A stretch of DNA of 64,000 bases from Collimonas arenae (GCF_001584165.1 NZ_CP013233.1:2302620-2366619), one strand, 5' to 3'. Positions 1 to 9,930 are shown, counted from the stretch's first letter. The notes: a model not told the origin generated them from the letters alone. Numbers and translations are program-made.

Positions 1-516
1 ATTTCCGGAATCGGCGGTTTGGGAAACCTGGCCATCCAGTACGCGAAAGTGATGGGCTTGCACGTCTGCGCGATCGATATCGACGATGGCAAGCTGGCCT
101 TGGCCAAAGCCCTGGGCGCCGATCTGACCATTAACGCGCGGGCCGGCGACGCAATAGCCGCCATGAGAGAGGCGACGGGTGGCGGCGCGCACGGTGTCCT
201 GATCACGGCGCCCTCGCTTAGCGCGTTCCAGCAAGGAGTGGCCATGACGCGCAAATGCGGGACCTGCGTCCTGGTTGGGTTGCCGCCGGGTGAGTTTCCC
301 TTTCCTTTGTTTGATGTAGTGGCGAATTGCATCACGGTGCGCGGTTCGTTCGTGGGCACGCGCCAGGACATGGCTGAAGCACTCGCCTTTGCAGCCGAAG
401 GAAAAGTCAAGGCGCAAATCGAATTGCTGCCGTTGTCCGCCATCAATCGTGTTTTCGAACGACTGGAGCATGGCGACGTCGCTTCCCGCGTGGTGATTGA
501 TTTTCGCAAGCACTGA
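1..516 (+). CDS. zinc-type alcohol dehydrogenase, C-terminal part (AdhP-like)
   Basis: Open at the left window edge, so the catalytic zinc domain is missing. The visible part begins in the Rossmann NAD-binding domain with the glycine motif GIGGLGN, followed by an acidic turn (AIDID) typical of an NAD-binding fold, and ends with the usual C-terminal helix before a TGA stop at 514-516. This fits medium-chain Zn-dependent alcohol dehydrogenases that interconvert primary alcohols and aldehydes. A short relic of a second zinc alcohol dehydrogenase lies at 9263-9355. Family is secure; substrate is not readable. Confidence 0.85.
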   Translation: MSGIGGLGNLAIQYAKVMGLHVCAIDIDDGKLALAKALGADLTINARAGDAIAAMREATGGGAHGVLITAPSLSAFQQGVAMTRKCGTCVLVGLPPGEFPFPLFDVVANCITVRGSFVGTRQDMAEALAFAAEGKVKAQIELLPLSAINRVFERLEHGDVASRVVIDFRKH

Positions 517-569
517 GGAAAACGGATCGAACAGGATCACGAATACGGCATGAATTCTCAAGGAAAACA

Positions 570-2141
570 ATGATAATGAACAAGAAGGCATATCTGGTGG
601 GAGGCGGCATCGGCTCCATGGCAGCGGCAGCATTCATGATCCGCGACGGCAAGATGAACGGAAGCGATATCACCATCCTGGAGGCAGCTAGCGTTCCGGG
701 CGGCAGCCTGGACGGATGCGGCGATCCGGAGCAGGGCTATTCCATGCGCGGCGGCCGCATGCTGACCTTTGACAACTATGAATGCACCTGGGATCTGTTC
801 AAGTCGATTCCGTCGCTGACGGCGAAGAACAAGTCCGTTTTTGAGGAAACAATAGCATTCAACGAATCGCACAAGTCGAACTCGAAAGCGCGGCTGGTTG
901 ATCGATGGCGCGCAAAAATTCCGGTGACGTCAATGGGCTTTTCGATAAAGGACCGTGCCGAACTGCTGCAACTCAGCAATGCAGACGAAGGCACGTTGGG
1001 CAACAGCACAATCACCGATTGGCTGTCGCCGTCGTTCTTTGAGACCGAATTCTGGTACATGTGGTCAACCACGTTCGCTTTCCAGCCTTGGCACAGCGCG
1101 GTCGAATTCAAACGGTATCTGCATCGCTTCATGCTGGAATTCACGCGCATCGAAACGCTGGGCGGTGTCAAACGGACCATCTTCAATCAATACGATTCCC
1201 TGGTCCGCCCGCTGCGGAGCTGGCTGGAAACGGAAGGCGTTCATTTCGTCATGGATTGCACGGTGACCGATTTCGAGCACAGAATAGTCGACGACATGTT
1301 CGTGGTCAGCGCGATCCATTGTCGACGACAGGGTCTGGACGAGATGATCGAAGTCGGGCAAAACGACCTGGTTTTCTTTCAAAATGGCTCGATGACTGAC
1401 GCCTCGAGCTTGGGGTCCATGACGACCGCACCGTCTTCGTTATCGAAGCGTGACAGCGGCGGCTGGGCACTGTGGGAAAAACTGGCGCGGGGCAGGCCGG
1501 AATTCGGGAATCCGGCGGTCTTCAATAGCTGTATCGCTCAGTCGTCATGGGAATCGTTCACGGTGACCTCAAAAAGCCTGGCGTTCTTCAATAGCATGCA
1601 GGAATTTACCGGCAACGAGGCGGGTACCGGCGGCCTGGTGACATTCAAGGATTCCAATTGGCTGATGTCGGTGGTGCTTCCGCATCAGCCGCATTTTCCT
1701 GGCCAGCCTGAAGGGGTAGGGGTATTCTGGGGTTATGCCCTGTTTCCGGACCGTGTGGGAAATTTTGTCGCCAAACCAATGGCAGAATGCAACGGCGAGG
1801 AAATCCTGCGCGAGCTGTGCGGGCATCTGCGCTTTGATCGCGACTCACTTGCCCAGGCAATCTGCATCCCATGCCGCATGCCATATATCACCAGCATGTT
1901 CATGCCGCGCGCGCGTGGCGACCGGCCATTGCCAGTCCCACAGAAATCAAGAAACCTGGCTTTCATCAGCCAGTTCGTTGAAATCGAAGATGATGTCGTT
2001 TTCACAGTCGAATATTCGGTACGCGCCGCACAAACGGCGGTCTACCAATTGCTCTGCGTCGATCGCCAGGTTCCCGCAATCAAGCAGCATGACAAATCGC
2101 TTGCTGTCCAATTCGAGACGTTGATCAAAGCGCTGCGATGA
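570..2141 (+). CDS. ohyA: oleate hydratase (myosin-cross-reactive antigen family)
   Basis: FAD-dependent hydratase that adds water to the cis-9 double bond of oleate or related fatty acids, giving 10-hydroxystearate; the family is linked to detoxification of host or environmental unsaturated fatty acids. The 523-aa protein has the N-terminal dinucleotide motif GGGIGSMAAAAF near residues 12-23, the family signature RGGRML near residue 70, and conserved blocks FETEFWYMW and the C-terminal EIEDDVVFTVEYSVR. Start at 570 follows AGGA at 561-564; an ATG at 576 is an alternative. Its 3' end overlaps the next gene by four bases (ATGA), so the two are probably co-transcribed. Confidence 0.93.
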   Translation: MIMNKKAYLVGGGIGSMAAAAFMIRDGKMNGSDITILEAASVPGGSLDGCGDPEQGYSMRGGRMLTFDNYECTWDLFKSIPSLTAKNKSVFEETIAFNESHKSNSKARLVDRWRAKIPVTSMGFSIKDRAELLQLSNADEGTLGNSTITDWLSPSFFETEFWYMWSTTFAFQPWHSAVEFKRYLHRFMLEFTRIETLGGVKRTIFNQYDSLVRPLRSWLETEGVHFVMDCTVTDFEHRIVDDMFVVSAIHCRRQGLDEMIEVGQNDLVFFQNGSMTDASSLGSMTTAPSSLSKRDSGGWALWEKLARGRPEFGNPAVFNSCIAQSSWESFTVTSKSLAFFNSMQEFTGNEAGTGGLVTFKDSNWLMSVVLPHQPHFPGQPEGVGVFWGYALFPDRVGNFVAKPMAECNGEEILRELCGHLRFDRDSLAQAICIPCRMPYITSMFMPRARGDRPLPVPQKSRNLAFISQFVEIEDDVVFTVEYSVRAAQTAVYQLLCVDRQVPAIKQHDKSLAVQFETLIKALR

Positions 2142-3748
2142 CCTGGTTTGGCAAGAGGACGAGTGCCGCGGATCGTCGTGAATGGCGCCCAAGAATTGGC
2201 ATCTTATGGATTGTTGTCCTGTTGTCCGGGCATGGCTGGAATGCATTTGCCGATGAGCGCCTGCCCTGGTTTGAGAATGGCCGTCCAACGATCGATGCAA
2301 TCCAGGCCGTCCAGATACTGCAGTCCGCGGACCAGGACGGACTCGATCCGGACGACTATCAGGCGAGCGCTCTGGCGCGTATCGTCGATGATGCCAGGCG
2401 CGGAACGCGCCAGTCCAGTGAAAGCGAGAGCGAACATTCGGCATTAATGACGCAGGCAATGGAGCAATTTATCTCTGACCTGCATTTCGGCCGCTTGGAT
2501 CCGCGCGACCTCTATCCCTCCTTCAAGGTGCCTCCGAAGCAGCTGGATCCCGCTGCCTATCTGCGCCAAGCCCTGGCCGGCCATGCCTTGGCGCCGGCCA
2601 TTCGCAACGTTGCGCCACAGCTGCCGCTCTATGCCAATTTGCGGCAAACCCTGGCGAATTATCGCGAGCTGGCCAAACTCCCGGCTATGCAGCAACGATT
2701 ACCGCAACTCCCCGCAAACAAGCTAGCTCCCGGCCAATCGTATGCGGGTGTCGATCTGCTTGCGCAAAAACTGTTGGCATTGGGGGACATGGCTATTGCA
2801 GAGACGGCCGGCGCCGACTATAAGGGGGCCGTGGTCGATGGAGTCAAGGCGTTTCAAATCCGGCATGGCTTAGGTGGGGACGGCATAATCGGCAAGGGCA
2901 CTTTTACGGAACTGAATACGCCACTTGCGGAGCGCATACACCAAATTGAGTTGACTCTAGAGCGCCTGCGATGGACGCCGCTTCTGATGAGTGATCGCAT
3001 GATCGTGGTGAACATCCCGGAGTTTGTCTTGCGCGCCTACGGAACCAAGGATGGCGCCCCTGGAATCAGCATGAATGTCATTGTTGGACAGGCCCTGAAC
3101 CGCCAGACGCCGCTGATCGTCGAAAACCTGCGATATATTGAATTTAGTCCGTACTGGAATATCCCGACGTCAATCGCCAAGGCAGAAGTGCTGCCGCGCC
3201 TGCACCGCGATCCTGCCTATTTCAATCAGCAGGGCCTTGAGTTCGTCGGCAAAGAGGGGCAAGTCGTCACCGAGCTGTCGTCGGCAAATCTCGATGCGGT
3301 GATGCGAGGAACAATGCGGATTCGTCAACGGCCCGGCCCCGCCAATGCGCTGGGTGATATCAAGTTCATCTTCCCCAACAATGATGACATTTACCTGCAT
3401 CACACTCCCGCGGTAGCGCTGTTCGCCCGCCAACGGCGTGATTTCAGCCATGGTTGCATTCGTGTGGAAGATCCGGTGGCGCTGGCAAAATTTGTCCTGC
3501 AAGACCAGCCGGAATGGACCGAACAGCGCATACGCAGCGCCATGGACCGCGGGAAATCGGCGACCCTGCGCCTGAAAGAGCCGCTGCCGGTAGTCATCGC
3601 CTATGCGACCGTGATTGTGAAGAAAGACCACAAGGTCTATTTTTTTAACGATATTTACGGCAACGATAAAATTCTTGATGCAGCGCTCAGGAAACAGGGG
3701 TCGTCAAGGCGCAGTGCGCGCCAAAAAGCATTGTCCTTGCCGAATTGA
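2138..3748 (+). CDS. L,D-transpeptidase, YcbB/LdtD type
   Basis: Periplasmic peptidoglycan enzyme expected to form 3-3 cross-links. The 536-aa protein has an N-terminal hydrophobic export segment (about residues 20-38), a scaffold region, a PG_binding_1 repeat (about 195-265, VKAFQIRHGLGGDG) and a YkuD catalytic domain whose SHGCIRVED motif places the active-site cysteine near residue 437. Length and order match the E. coli YcbB family. It overlaps ohyA by four bases, which is an odd functional partner but suggests a shared transcript. The 3' end converges on the efflux operon with about 55 bp between them. Confidence 0.9.
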   Translation: MTWFGKRTSAADRREWRPRIGILWIVVLLSGHGWNAFADERLPWFENGRPTIDAIQAVQILQSADQDGLDPDDYQASALARIVDDARRGTRQSSESESEHSALMTQAMEQFISDLHFGRLDPRDLYPSFKVPPKQLDPAAYLRQALAGHALAPAIRNVAPQLPLYANLRQTLANYRELAKLPAMQQRLPQLPANKLAPGQSYAGVDLLAQKLLALGDMAIAETAGADYKGAVVDGVKAFQIRHGLGGDGIIGKGTFTELNTPLAERIHQIELTLERLRWTPLLMSDRMIVVNIPEFVLRAYGTKDGAPGISMNVIVGQALNRQTPLIVENLRYIEFSPYWNIPTSIAKAEVLPRLHRDPAYFNQQGLEFVGKEGQVVTELSSANLDAVMRGTMRIRQRPGPANALGDIKFIFPNNDDIYLHHTPAVALFARQRRDFSHGCIRVEDPVALAKFVLQDQPEWTEQRIRSAMDRGKSATLRLKEPLPVVIAYATVIVKKDHKVYFFNDIYGNDKILDAALRKQGSSRRSARQKALSLPN

Positions 3749-3803
3749 ATACCTTGCCAAAACGTGGATTTTCTCAGTCGGCATCGGCATCAATGGCTGG
3801 ATC

Positions 3804-4946
3804 CTATCCCCTGAAAATATCGAAGGGCTCGATCCTCAGGACTTTGCGCACACCGAAATAGCTGGAAATACCGGCGATCAGCAGCACCATCCCGAACGCC
3901 AGTTCGAGATTCCAGAAAGTGATCATTGCGGCATAGTTCGGAATCCTGCTGCGCGCGATCGAAATCACCACGGTCACCAGGCCAATGCCCAATCCGTAGC
4001 CAGTCAATGAGGTAAAAGTGGCCATGAAAAGTATCATGTAGACCAGCTCCCGTCCTTTTGCACCGATCGCCTTCAAGGCACCGAATTTATCGACATTCTC
4101 CAGCACGAAGGTATAAAACGTCTGGCCCGAGATCGACAACCCGACAATAAAGCTGATCGCCGTCATCAGCAGGATATTGGTGCCAATACCGGTCTGATAG
4201 GTGTAATAGTCGGATATCCGTTTGTTGAACTCGTTCTTGGTCAGGGCGACATAACCCAGTTTCGCCACTTGCTGCTTGATGCCGGGAATCGCCGCATCAT
4301 TCTTCGCCTGTGCCAGCACGTAGGAGATAGTGAAGCGTGTGGAAGGGATGTATTGTTTGGCGCGATTATAGGTTGTGTACAGTGTCGGTACGCCATTCAA
4401 GCCATTCGCATTGACCTTGGCAATCCCGACGATCACACCGCGATAGTCATTCAGTTCAAACGACGTGCCGATTTTCGGATTTTCGAGTTTGGGAAATTCA
4501 ACATCATCGACAACGATGAAAGAATTATCCGCGTAGATATCCAGGATGTTGCCTTTCTCCAGCGCCGGGCGACCAAACAGGCTCGTGTCGTCCAAGCCGA
4601 CGATGGTGACCGATTGATTAGTGCCGCTGCCAAGCCTAAGCTGGGCGCCGCCGATAAACAGCGGCACGGCATAGCTCACGCCATTCATGCTACGCACCGC
4701 ATCCAGCAGATAATCCGGCATGGGGACGGAGCCGGTCGGCGTATTGACGGCCGGGTCCATGATCCAGATATCCGCACCGATATTGGTGACGGTCGAATAG
4801 GCGCGGTTCAAAATCCCAGAAAACATCGCGGTCATCTGCACCATCAGGAACACGGCGAAGGTGATGCCGATCAGCAATGCGGAGAATTTGGCCTTGTCGT
4901 TGACCAACAACTTGAAGCCGATCCGTAAAATTCCGCTGTGCTTCAT
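3804..4946 (-). CDS. ABC transporter permease, FtsX/MacB-like (DevC type)
   Basis: Inner-membrane permease of a tripartite exporter. The 380-aa protein starts at the ATG at 4946 (MKHSGILRIG). It has one membrane segment near residues 18-40, a periplasmic MacB-type core domain (ADIWIMDP, FELNDYRGVIVG) and three C-terminal membrane segments, the arrangement of DevC/MacB permeases. Its start overlaps the stop of the upstream outer-membrane gene (4943-4946), and it is the last gene of the four-gene operon 8227-3804. Substrate is unknown; DevABC-like pumps in cyanobacteria export glycolipids, but that is not implied here. Confidence 0.88.
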   Translation of the reverse strand: MKHSGILRIGFKLLVNDKAKFSALLIGITFAVFLMVQMTAMFSGILNRAYSTVTNIGADIWIMDPAVNTPTGSVPMPDYLLDAVRSMNGVSYAVPLFIGGAQLRLGSGTNQSVTIVGLDDTSLFGRPALEKGNILDIYADNSFIVVDDVEFPKLENPKIGTSFELNDYRGVIVGIAKVNANGLNGVPTLYTTYNRAKQYIPSTRFTISYVLAQAKNDAAIPGIKQQVAKLGYVALTKNEFNKRISDYYTYQTGIGTNILLMTAISFIVGLSISGQTFYTFVLENVDKFGALKAIGAKGRELVYMILFMATFTSLTGYGLGIGLVTVVISIARSRIPNYAAMITFWNLELAFGMVLLIAGISSYFGVRKVLRIEPFDIFRG

Positions 4947-6432
4947 GGCGCTTTTCCTTCCACGATGGTGTCGGGCCGGTTGCGCCAGCCGCCGCCAAGG
5001 GCGACGAATAACGCCACAGTGTCTTGCTGGCGCAGGGCGATTGCCTGCAGATAGCCGATGGTGGCTTGCTGATATTGGATATCCGCCGCCAACACGTCCA
5101 GATAAGCGGCAAGCCCGGTGCGATAGTTGATTTGCAATAGATGCAATGCGTCCCTGCGGCACGCTGCGATTCAGCCTGTGCCTGCAACGCCTCGGCGTCG
5201 TGTTGCAACGCTTTGAGGGAATCGGCAACCTGCGCAAATGCCGACAGAACAACTTGGCGATAAGTGGCGAGCGAGGCCTGGTAAGCGTCAATGGCCGCCT
5301 TGCGACCGAACCACAGACTGCCGCCTTTAAACAGCGGAATCGACAGCGACGGCCCGATGCTCCAGAAAAGCCCGCTGGCCGCCGACAAATTGCCGAAACT
5401 GCTGCCGGCCACACCGTAACTGCCGGTCAGGCTAAAACTCGGAAACATCGCTGCGGTGGCAATGCCAACGTTGGCGCTCGCGACGTGCAATTGCGCTTCC
5501 GCCTGCAGGATATCGGGCCGCTGCCTTACCAGGTCAGACGGCAAACTCAACGGTAAGTCAGACGGCAGCGAGAGCTGGCCCAAGTCGATGTCTGGCAAAC
5601 TGGCCTGGGACGGCATACTGCCTTGCAGCGTCGCCAGCAGATGGTCGGCCTGGTCGATCCTTTGTCTCAAGGGGGCGAGGGTAGCGCGATTGGCCGCAAT
5701 CAGACTTTGCACGCTCAAGACATTCGAATAGGCAGAAGTGCCGGCGCTAAACTGCGCCTTGGTGGCATCCAGTTGCTCAGTCTCCATGCCGATCAGCTGC
5801 TCCATGGCACGCACCTGCGCCGCATAGGCGGCACGGGCGATAGCCGTATTGACGACATTGGCAGACAAGGTCAGGTATGCTGCCTGGCTGGTATAGCGCT
5901 GATTATCCGATTGCGCGCGCAAGCCTTCCACCGTGCGGCGCTGGCCGCCAAATAAGTCCAGCGCATAGCTGATGCTGCCGCTCAGGGTGACCACATTGTA
6001 GATCGACCCCGATGACGTCATCCCGTCCACCACCGGCGCGTTGCGCTCATGTACACCGCTAAAACCGGCATTGATCTGCGGGAAAAACACGCCATAGCCA
6101 GCGCGCAGATTGTCCTGGCTCTGCCGCAAAGTTGCCTGAGATGCTTCCAGGGTCGGATTGTTGGCAATGGCCTGTTTGACCATGGCGTCCAGCTGCGCCG
6201 AATTGAACATCCGCCACCAGTCGAACGGGACTTCGGCGCCTGGAATCAAGCGCTGTGCATTGCCGTCGGCCGTCATGACTGCAGGCATCGGATCCTGCGT
6301 ATAGCGATCTACATCTGGTGGAGCAGGGCGGACAAAGTCCGGACCCACCATGCATCCTCCTAGCATCAGTGCGGCCAGCAGACCGGCGCATGCGCGCAGC
6401 CGAGCCTGGGAGTGTAGGTGAGCACACATCAT
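4943..6432 (-). CDS. outer-membrane efflux lipoprotein (NodT/OprM family), frameshifted
   Basis: TolC-like channel of the tripartite exporter. The N terminus has a lipoprotein signal (lipobox LMLGGC) followed by MVGPDFVRP, typical of NodT/OprM factors, and two OEP repeats follow. The reading frame breaks at about 5152-5154: upstream coding ends in ...AESQRAAG, and the natural C terminus (DALHLLQINYRTGLAAYLDV, ending GGGWRNRPD) continues in the next frame. Adding one base to the GGG run (CCC on the plus strand) restores a 496-aa protein whose stop overlaps the permease start. The break is more likely a sequence error than a true pseudogene. Confidence 0.85.
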
Positions 6433-7514
6433 TTTTTTCCAATATAGACATCCACCTGCTGTCCGGGATAGACCATGTCGAGGCCTTTTTTCGGGAAGCG
6501 GAAAATGACCGGCAAGACGCGCAGGTCGACTTTTTCCTGGCGCTGATTGGACAGTTCGATTTTCGGCGATACATAAGGCTGGATACGTACGAATTCCAGC
6601 GGCACCTTGAGATCAGTGCCACGAATCGACATTTGCGCCTGTATCTGTGCGGGAGCAGGCAAACGCGAAACCAGGATTTCGTCGATGTAGCAGCGTACCG
6701 CAAGATAGTCTTGCGGTGTCCCCATGGTGATCAGCGGATCATTGCCCTGGGTATAGCTGTCATAGCTTCCTAGCGCCGAGACATAGCTGCCGGGCGAGGC
6801 GTTGACGGTAAGAATGACACCATCGGCCTGTGCCTTGATGACATATTTTTGCAACAGGGCGTTTGCCGCCAGGTACGCCTGGTTCGCCGCCTCATACTGT
6901 TTCTGCTGGTTGGCGATGTCATAGATCCAGCTGCCAGCCTTGGTCAACGCGTACTGCCGGTTCGCCACTTCAAGGCTGGTTGCAGCCTGGCTGACTGCAT
7001 CCATGGCGGTATCGACGACATCCTTGCTAACCGATTTCGCATCGATCTCGTAGGAAGCGTGGCGTTTGTCATATTGGTCGCGTGCTGCTTTGAGGTTGGC
7101 CTCGGCCTGGTCTACCTGCGCTTTGGCAATCGCCAGCGTTTCCTTGCGCGGTTGCGCTTTCAATTCTTGCAGCAGGCTCAGAGTCGCTTCCGACTGCAGG
7201 CGCAGCTGTTCGGTGGTCGCTTTCTGTACGGTATCGTCAATTGTCACCAGCGGCGTGCCAGCAGAAACCTGTTGCCCTTCGTGCACCAGCACCTTGCTGA
7301 CCGCTCCAGCAACCTCCGGAAAGATATTGATGTTCTGGCCGGCGATCTGGCTGCTCTCAATGATGCCATTAGAATAGATGGCAGTCTCATAAGGGCTGCT
7401 GACCGGCTTGAACACGGGCGTCTGGGCGGGATGCTGAATGCCCAGGATATACGCGCACACAAGGCCGATAATGATGCCGCCTATCGCCAATCCGAAGATG
7501 ATCTTGTTTCTCAT
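6429..7514 (-). CDS. HlyD-type membrane fusion protein of the exporter
   Basis: Periplasmic adaptor joining the ABC permease to the outer-membrane channel. The 361-aa protein has an N-terminal membrane anchor (about residues 5-27), a biotinyl-lipoyl half motif (PEVAGAVSKVLVHEGQQV), a long helical hairpin (about 95-220) and a second lipoyl half followed by a beta-barrel. It overlaps the ATPase gene upstream (stop/start at 7511-7514) and the outer-membrane gene downstream (6429-6432), so all four genes are translationally coupled in the order ATPase, adaptor, channel, permease. Confidence 0.9.
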   Translation of the reverse strand: MRNKIIFGLAIGGIIIGLVCAYILGIQHPAQTPVFKPVSSPYETAIYSNGIIESSQIAGQNINIFPEVAGAVSKVLVHEGQQVSAGTPLVTIDDTVQKATTEQLRLQSEATLSLLQELKAQPRKETLAIAKAQVDQAEANLKAARDQYDKRHASYEIDAKSVSKDVVDTAMDAVSQAATSLEVANRQYALTKAGSWIYDIANQQKQYEAANQAYLAANALLQKYVIKAQADGVILTVNASPGSYVSALGSYDSYTQGNDPLITMGTPQDYLAVRCYIDEILVSRLPAPAQIQAQMSIRGTDLKVPLEFVRIQPYVSPKIELSNQRQEKVDLRVLPVIFRFPKKGLDMVYPGQQVDVYIGKK

Positions 7515-8227
7515 TCCGTCCCCTTGTCCAGGCCGGTGATACGACCGTCTTCCATGTGGATGATGCGGTCGGCGTATTCGTTGATGCGGGCATCGTGCGT
7601 AACGATGACGATGCAGCGATTCTGATTAAGGATTTTTTCCTTGATGAAGGAAATGATCATCTTGCCGGTGTCGCCGTCCAGCGAGGCGGTAGGCTCATCC
7701 AGGATCAGTATTTCGGGAGCGCCGATGATTGCCCGCGCGATTGCTACGCGTTGCTGCTCCCCACCGGACAGTTTGACTGGAAGTATTTCGCTGCGCCCGG
7801 TCAGACCCACAATGTCGACGTACTTCCTTGCCTCGGCAATCGATTCATTCCAGTTGCGCTGTCTCAGGATCAGCGGAATGGCAATATTCTCCGCGGTTGT
7901 CAATCGCGGAAACAGGTGATAGTCCTGGAATACGAAACCGACCTTGGTGAGGCGAAAATCCGCCAGACGGTCTTTGTCGAACTCCCAAATATTGGCACCA
8001 TCAACCGTCACTGTGCCGGCGTTGGGACGCAGGATGCCCGAAATAATGCTCAGCAGCGTGGTCTTGCCGCTGCCAGAAGGTCCCACGATGAACAGAATTT
8101 CGCCGAAGTGGGCAACAAAATTCACATTGTTGACCGCTGTCATCTTGGTGTCACCTTCACCAAACCATTTGGTCAGGCCGGTAGCGACGATCGCTTCCTT
8201 TTGCGTTCTGAGGCTCTGGGCATCCAT
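7511..8227 (-). CDS. ABC transporter ATP-binding protein (MacB/LolD/DevA type)
   Basis: Cytoplasmic ATPase of the exporter. The 238-aa protein, taken from the ATG at 8227 (MDAQSLRTQK), has Walker A GPSGSGKTT, signature LSGGEQQRVAIARA, Walker B ILILDEPTASLD and the H-loop IVTHD. Size and motifs match MacB/LolD-family ATPases. The open frame runs further upstream, but that part lacks conserved sequence and overlaps the stress-protein gene, so the shorter start is preferred. Confidence 0.92.
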   Translation of the reverse strand: MDAQSLRTQKEAIVATGLTKWFGEGDTKMTAVNNVNFVAHFGEILFIVGPSGSGKTTLLSIISGILRPNAGTVTVDGANIWEFDKDRLADFRLTKVGFVFQDYHLFPRLTTAENIAIPLILRQRNWNESIAEARKYVDIVGLTGRSEILPVKLSGGEQQRVAIARAIIGAPEILILDEPTASLDGDTGKMIISFIKEKILNQNRCIVIVTHDARINEYADRIIHMEDGRITGLDKGTE

Positions 8228-8289
8228 TTTTATTCTCTGGCATGTCTGTCGCAAATCTGTCGCTGCAAAATGCGCGACATTCCCGGTGT

Positions 8290-8727
8290 CTACCGAAGCA
8301 CCAATACCGGTATACGGGAATGCGTCAACACTTTCTGCGTCTCGCTTCCCAGCATGAGCGCGCGTACCCCAGTTCTGCCGTGCGATGCCATGACGATCAG
8401 ATCGCACTCCTTGTCTGCGGCCAGCTTGATGATGGCTTCGTGGGGATGCGCGCTGACTACATACTCGGTATCGCATATGACGCCGGCTTGCCTGGCCTCT
8501 CGTTCTATCACTGCAAGGAACTCAAGAGTGAGGGCTGTGCTTTCAATGTCGAACTGCTCCTTGGTACAAGCGGCCATTGCGAATTGGTCGGCGATCACGT
8601 GGTATTCAGGAATCACATATACGCCAGTCACCCTGGCATTGATTTCCTTTGCAAAGGGCATGGCGAAGTGAATCGCTATTTCGGATGCCAGCGAGCCATC
8701 CGTCGGTAATAGAAGATGCTTGAACAT
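8290..8727 (-). CDS. universal stress protein (UspA family)
   Basis: Small cytoplasmic stress protein; 145 aa from the ATG at 8727 (MFKHLLLPTDGS). The ATP-binding type motif is visible: MASHGRTG followed by a short loop and the serine-containing SETQKVLTHSRIPVLVLR. An AGGGA ribosome site lies just upstream. It is on the same strand as the exporter, about 60 bp upstream of the ATPase. An FNR-like box sits about 90 bp upstream of the start (8817-8830), consistent with low-oxygen induction. Confidence 0.92.
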   Translation of the reverse strand: MFKHLLLPTDGSLASEIAIHFAMPFAKEINARVTGVYVIPEYHVIADQFAMAACTKEQFDIESTALTLEFLAVIEREARQAGVICDTEYVVSAHPHEAIIKLAADKECDLIVMASHGRTGVRALMLGSETQKVLTHSRIPVLVLR

Positions 8728-8816
8728 GTCGTCCCTGATTTGAGTTGAATTGATCAATACAGCCACGTGCGATCGAATGACCTGTCTGTAGTGTATGGAC
8801 GCAATTCCTGGATCGG

Positions 8817-8830
8817 TTGATCCAGATCAA
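8817..8830. promoter_or_regulatory. FNR/Anr-type box upstream of usp
   Basis: TTGATCCAGATCAA, an exact match to the FNR/Anr consensus TTGAT-N4-ATCAA. It lies about 90 bp upstream of the minus-strand usp start at 8727. Two more such boxes flank the neighbouring phasin and UspA genes, which makes chance less likely. Confidence 0.7.
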
Positions 8831-8875
8831 GACCAGCTGTTTCAGCAGAAAAAAGCTGTAAGCTCAGGCCTGAGC

Positions 8876-9208
8876 TTACTTGACGGCATCGCGTATTTGC
8901 CAGATGGCCAGTATGACAACTGCGCTCCCCAATATGAGCGCGTTGAGGGTCACATATTTTTCAGCGCCGAAATTGAGAGCAAAGGGGGAGAGAATCAACC
9001 AGAGTCCAATCAGGATGTTGACTATTTCCTGGCCGCTATCGACTATCCGGCGCGCGGAAATCAGGTTGAAGATCACCAACGCCACGCCGATTGCGCAAGC
9101 ATTGCTGGCGGCGGCGCTGTCTAGCCAGTAGTCCATTTGCCAAGGAGAGATGGCCAGCCAGCATCCAAGGCCAACGCTTAGCCAGTCTTGCCATCGCACA
9201 GTGGTCAT
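8876..9208 (-). CDS. SPW repeat membrane protein
   Basis: Predicted inner-membrane protein of 110 aa with four hydrophobic segments and two copies of the family motif: ISPWQMDYW near residue 20 and LSPFALNF near residue 75. The SPW family has no assigned biochemical role. It lies between the phasin and Usp genes on the same strand and probably belongs to the stress block. Confidence 0.85.
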   Translation of the reverse strand: MTTVRWQDWLSVGLGCWLAISPWQMDYWLDSAAASNACAIGVALVIFNLISARRIVDSGQEIVNILIGLWLILSPFALNFGAEKYVTLNALILGSAVVILAIWQIRDAVK

Positions 9209-9262
9209 TGACGTTCTCCCGATTCATTCGCGCATCAGACGTCTGTATCTTTAGCCGGCATT

Positions 9263-9355
9263 TCACGCATTGCCGATGATGACTTTCAACGCATGTCCCT
9301 TTTCCGCATTGGCGAAGACATCGTAAGCATGCAGGAACCTCCACTCTGCCGACAT
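9263..9355 (-). pseudogene. relic of a zinc alcohol dehydrogenase C terminus
   Basis: Thirty codons read HAYDVFANAEKGHALKVII then GNA and a stop. This resembles the last helix and strand of zinc-dependent alcohol dehydrogenases (pattern AYDxFxxAxxxxALKVII). Nothing upstream in this frame continues the family: the preceding bases belong to the phasin gene. I read it as the tail of a deleted adh gene in the stress block. A chance small ORF is possible. Confidence 0.5.
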
Positions 9356-9361
9356 CTCTTG

Positions 9362-9736
9362 CTATTTGGCGCCAGTCGACAAGGCGTGCATTTTGTCGAC
9401 GGTCTTTGCCGCATGCGTTGCGGCGCCTCTCAGCATCTCGGCCTGGGTACAAGACACGATGTCGGCCATATGATGGCCATAGTGGCAAGCTTGCTCAGCG
9501 GCTGGCCGCATTTGAGCGGATCTCAGCAATAGCCATTCTTGAGGGGTGGTCGCGGACATCATTTGCTGCGAGGCATTCGCCGACGCCGTCATTGATGCCT
9601 TCATCGCATCCAGGTTCAGGTTGGTTGCCTTCACCATGCCATCCAGCGCGGCCTCAGTCAGTTCGGCCATTGCCGCAAATTGAGCTTCGCATGCGGTCTT
9701 CATCATGGTCGAAATGGGTTCCAAAAGCGGAAACAT
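9362..9736 (-). CDS. phasin family protein
   Basis: 124-aa, Ala/Met-rich, largely helical protein typical of phasins that coat polyhydroxyalkanoate granules (phasin_2-like pattern: N-terminal FPLLEPI, repeated amphipathic helix, central TTPQEWL block). No signal or membrane segment. A good ribosome site (AAGGAG) precedes the ATG at 9736. The perfect FNR-like box at 9829-9842 lies about 95 bp upstream. Confidence 0.8.
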   Translation of the reverse strand: MFPLLEPISTMMKTACEAQFAAMAELTEAALDGMVKATNLNLDAMKASMTASANASQQMMSATTPQEWLLLRSAQMRPAAEQACHYGHHMADIVSCTQAEMLRGAATHAAKTVDKMHALSTGAK

Positions 9737-9828
9737 GGTATCTCCTTGTCAAAATGGAAATGATCTAATGCGCCAGGCCAGCACATGCCATATCTGCCGT
9801 TATTGTGTGCTTTAGTCGCCGGACGCAA

Positions 9829-9842
9829 TTGATGCATATCAA
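9829..9842. promoter_or_regulatory. FNR/Anr-type box in the phasin-uspA divergent region
   Basis: TTGATGCATATCAA matches the FNR/Anr consensus and is almost fully palindromic. It lies in the 349-bp divergent region 9737-10085 between phasin (minus) and uspA (plus), which otherwise holds no gene I can support. Spacing (about 93 bp) favours control of phasin. Confidence 0.7.
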
Positions 9843-9930
9843 ATTTGCGGCACAAAACTGCTGGCTTACGGAACCGCGCGATCGGGCGGACCAGGAAATG
9901 CCTGTCTCTCACTGGCGAATCGTCTTCGAT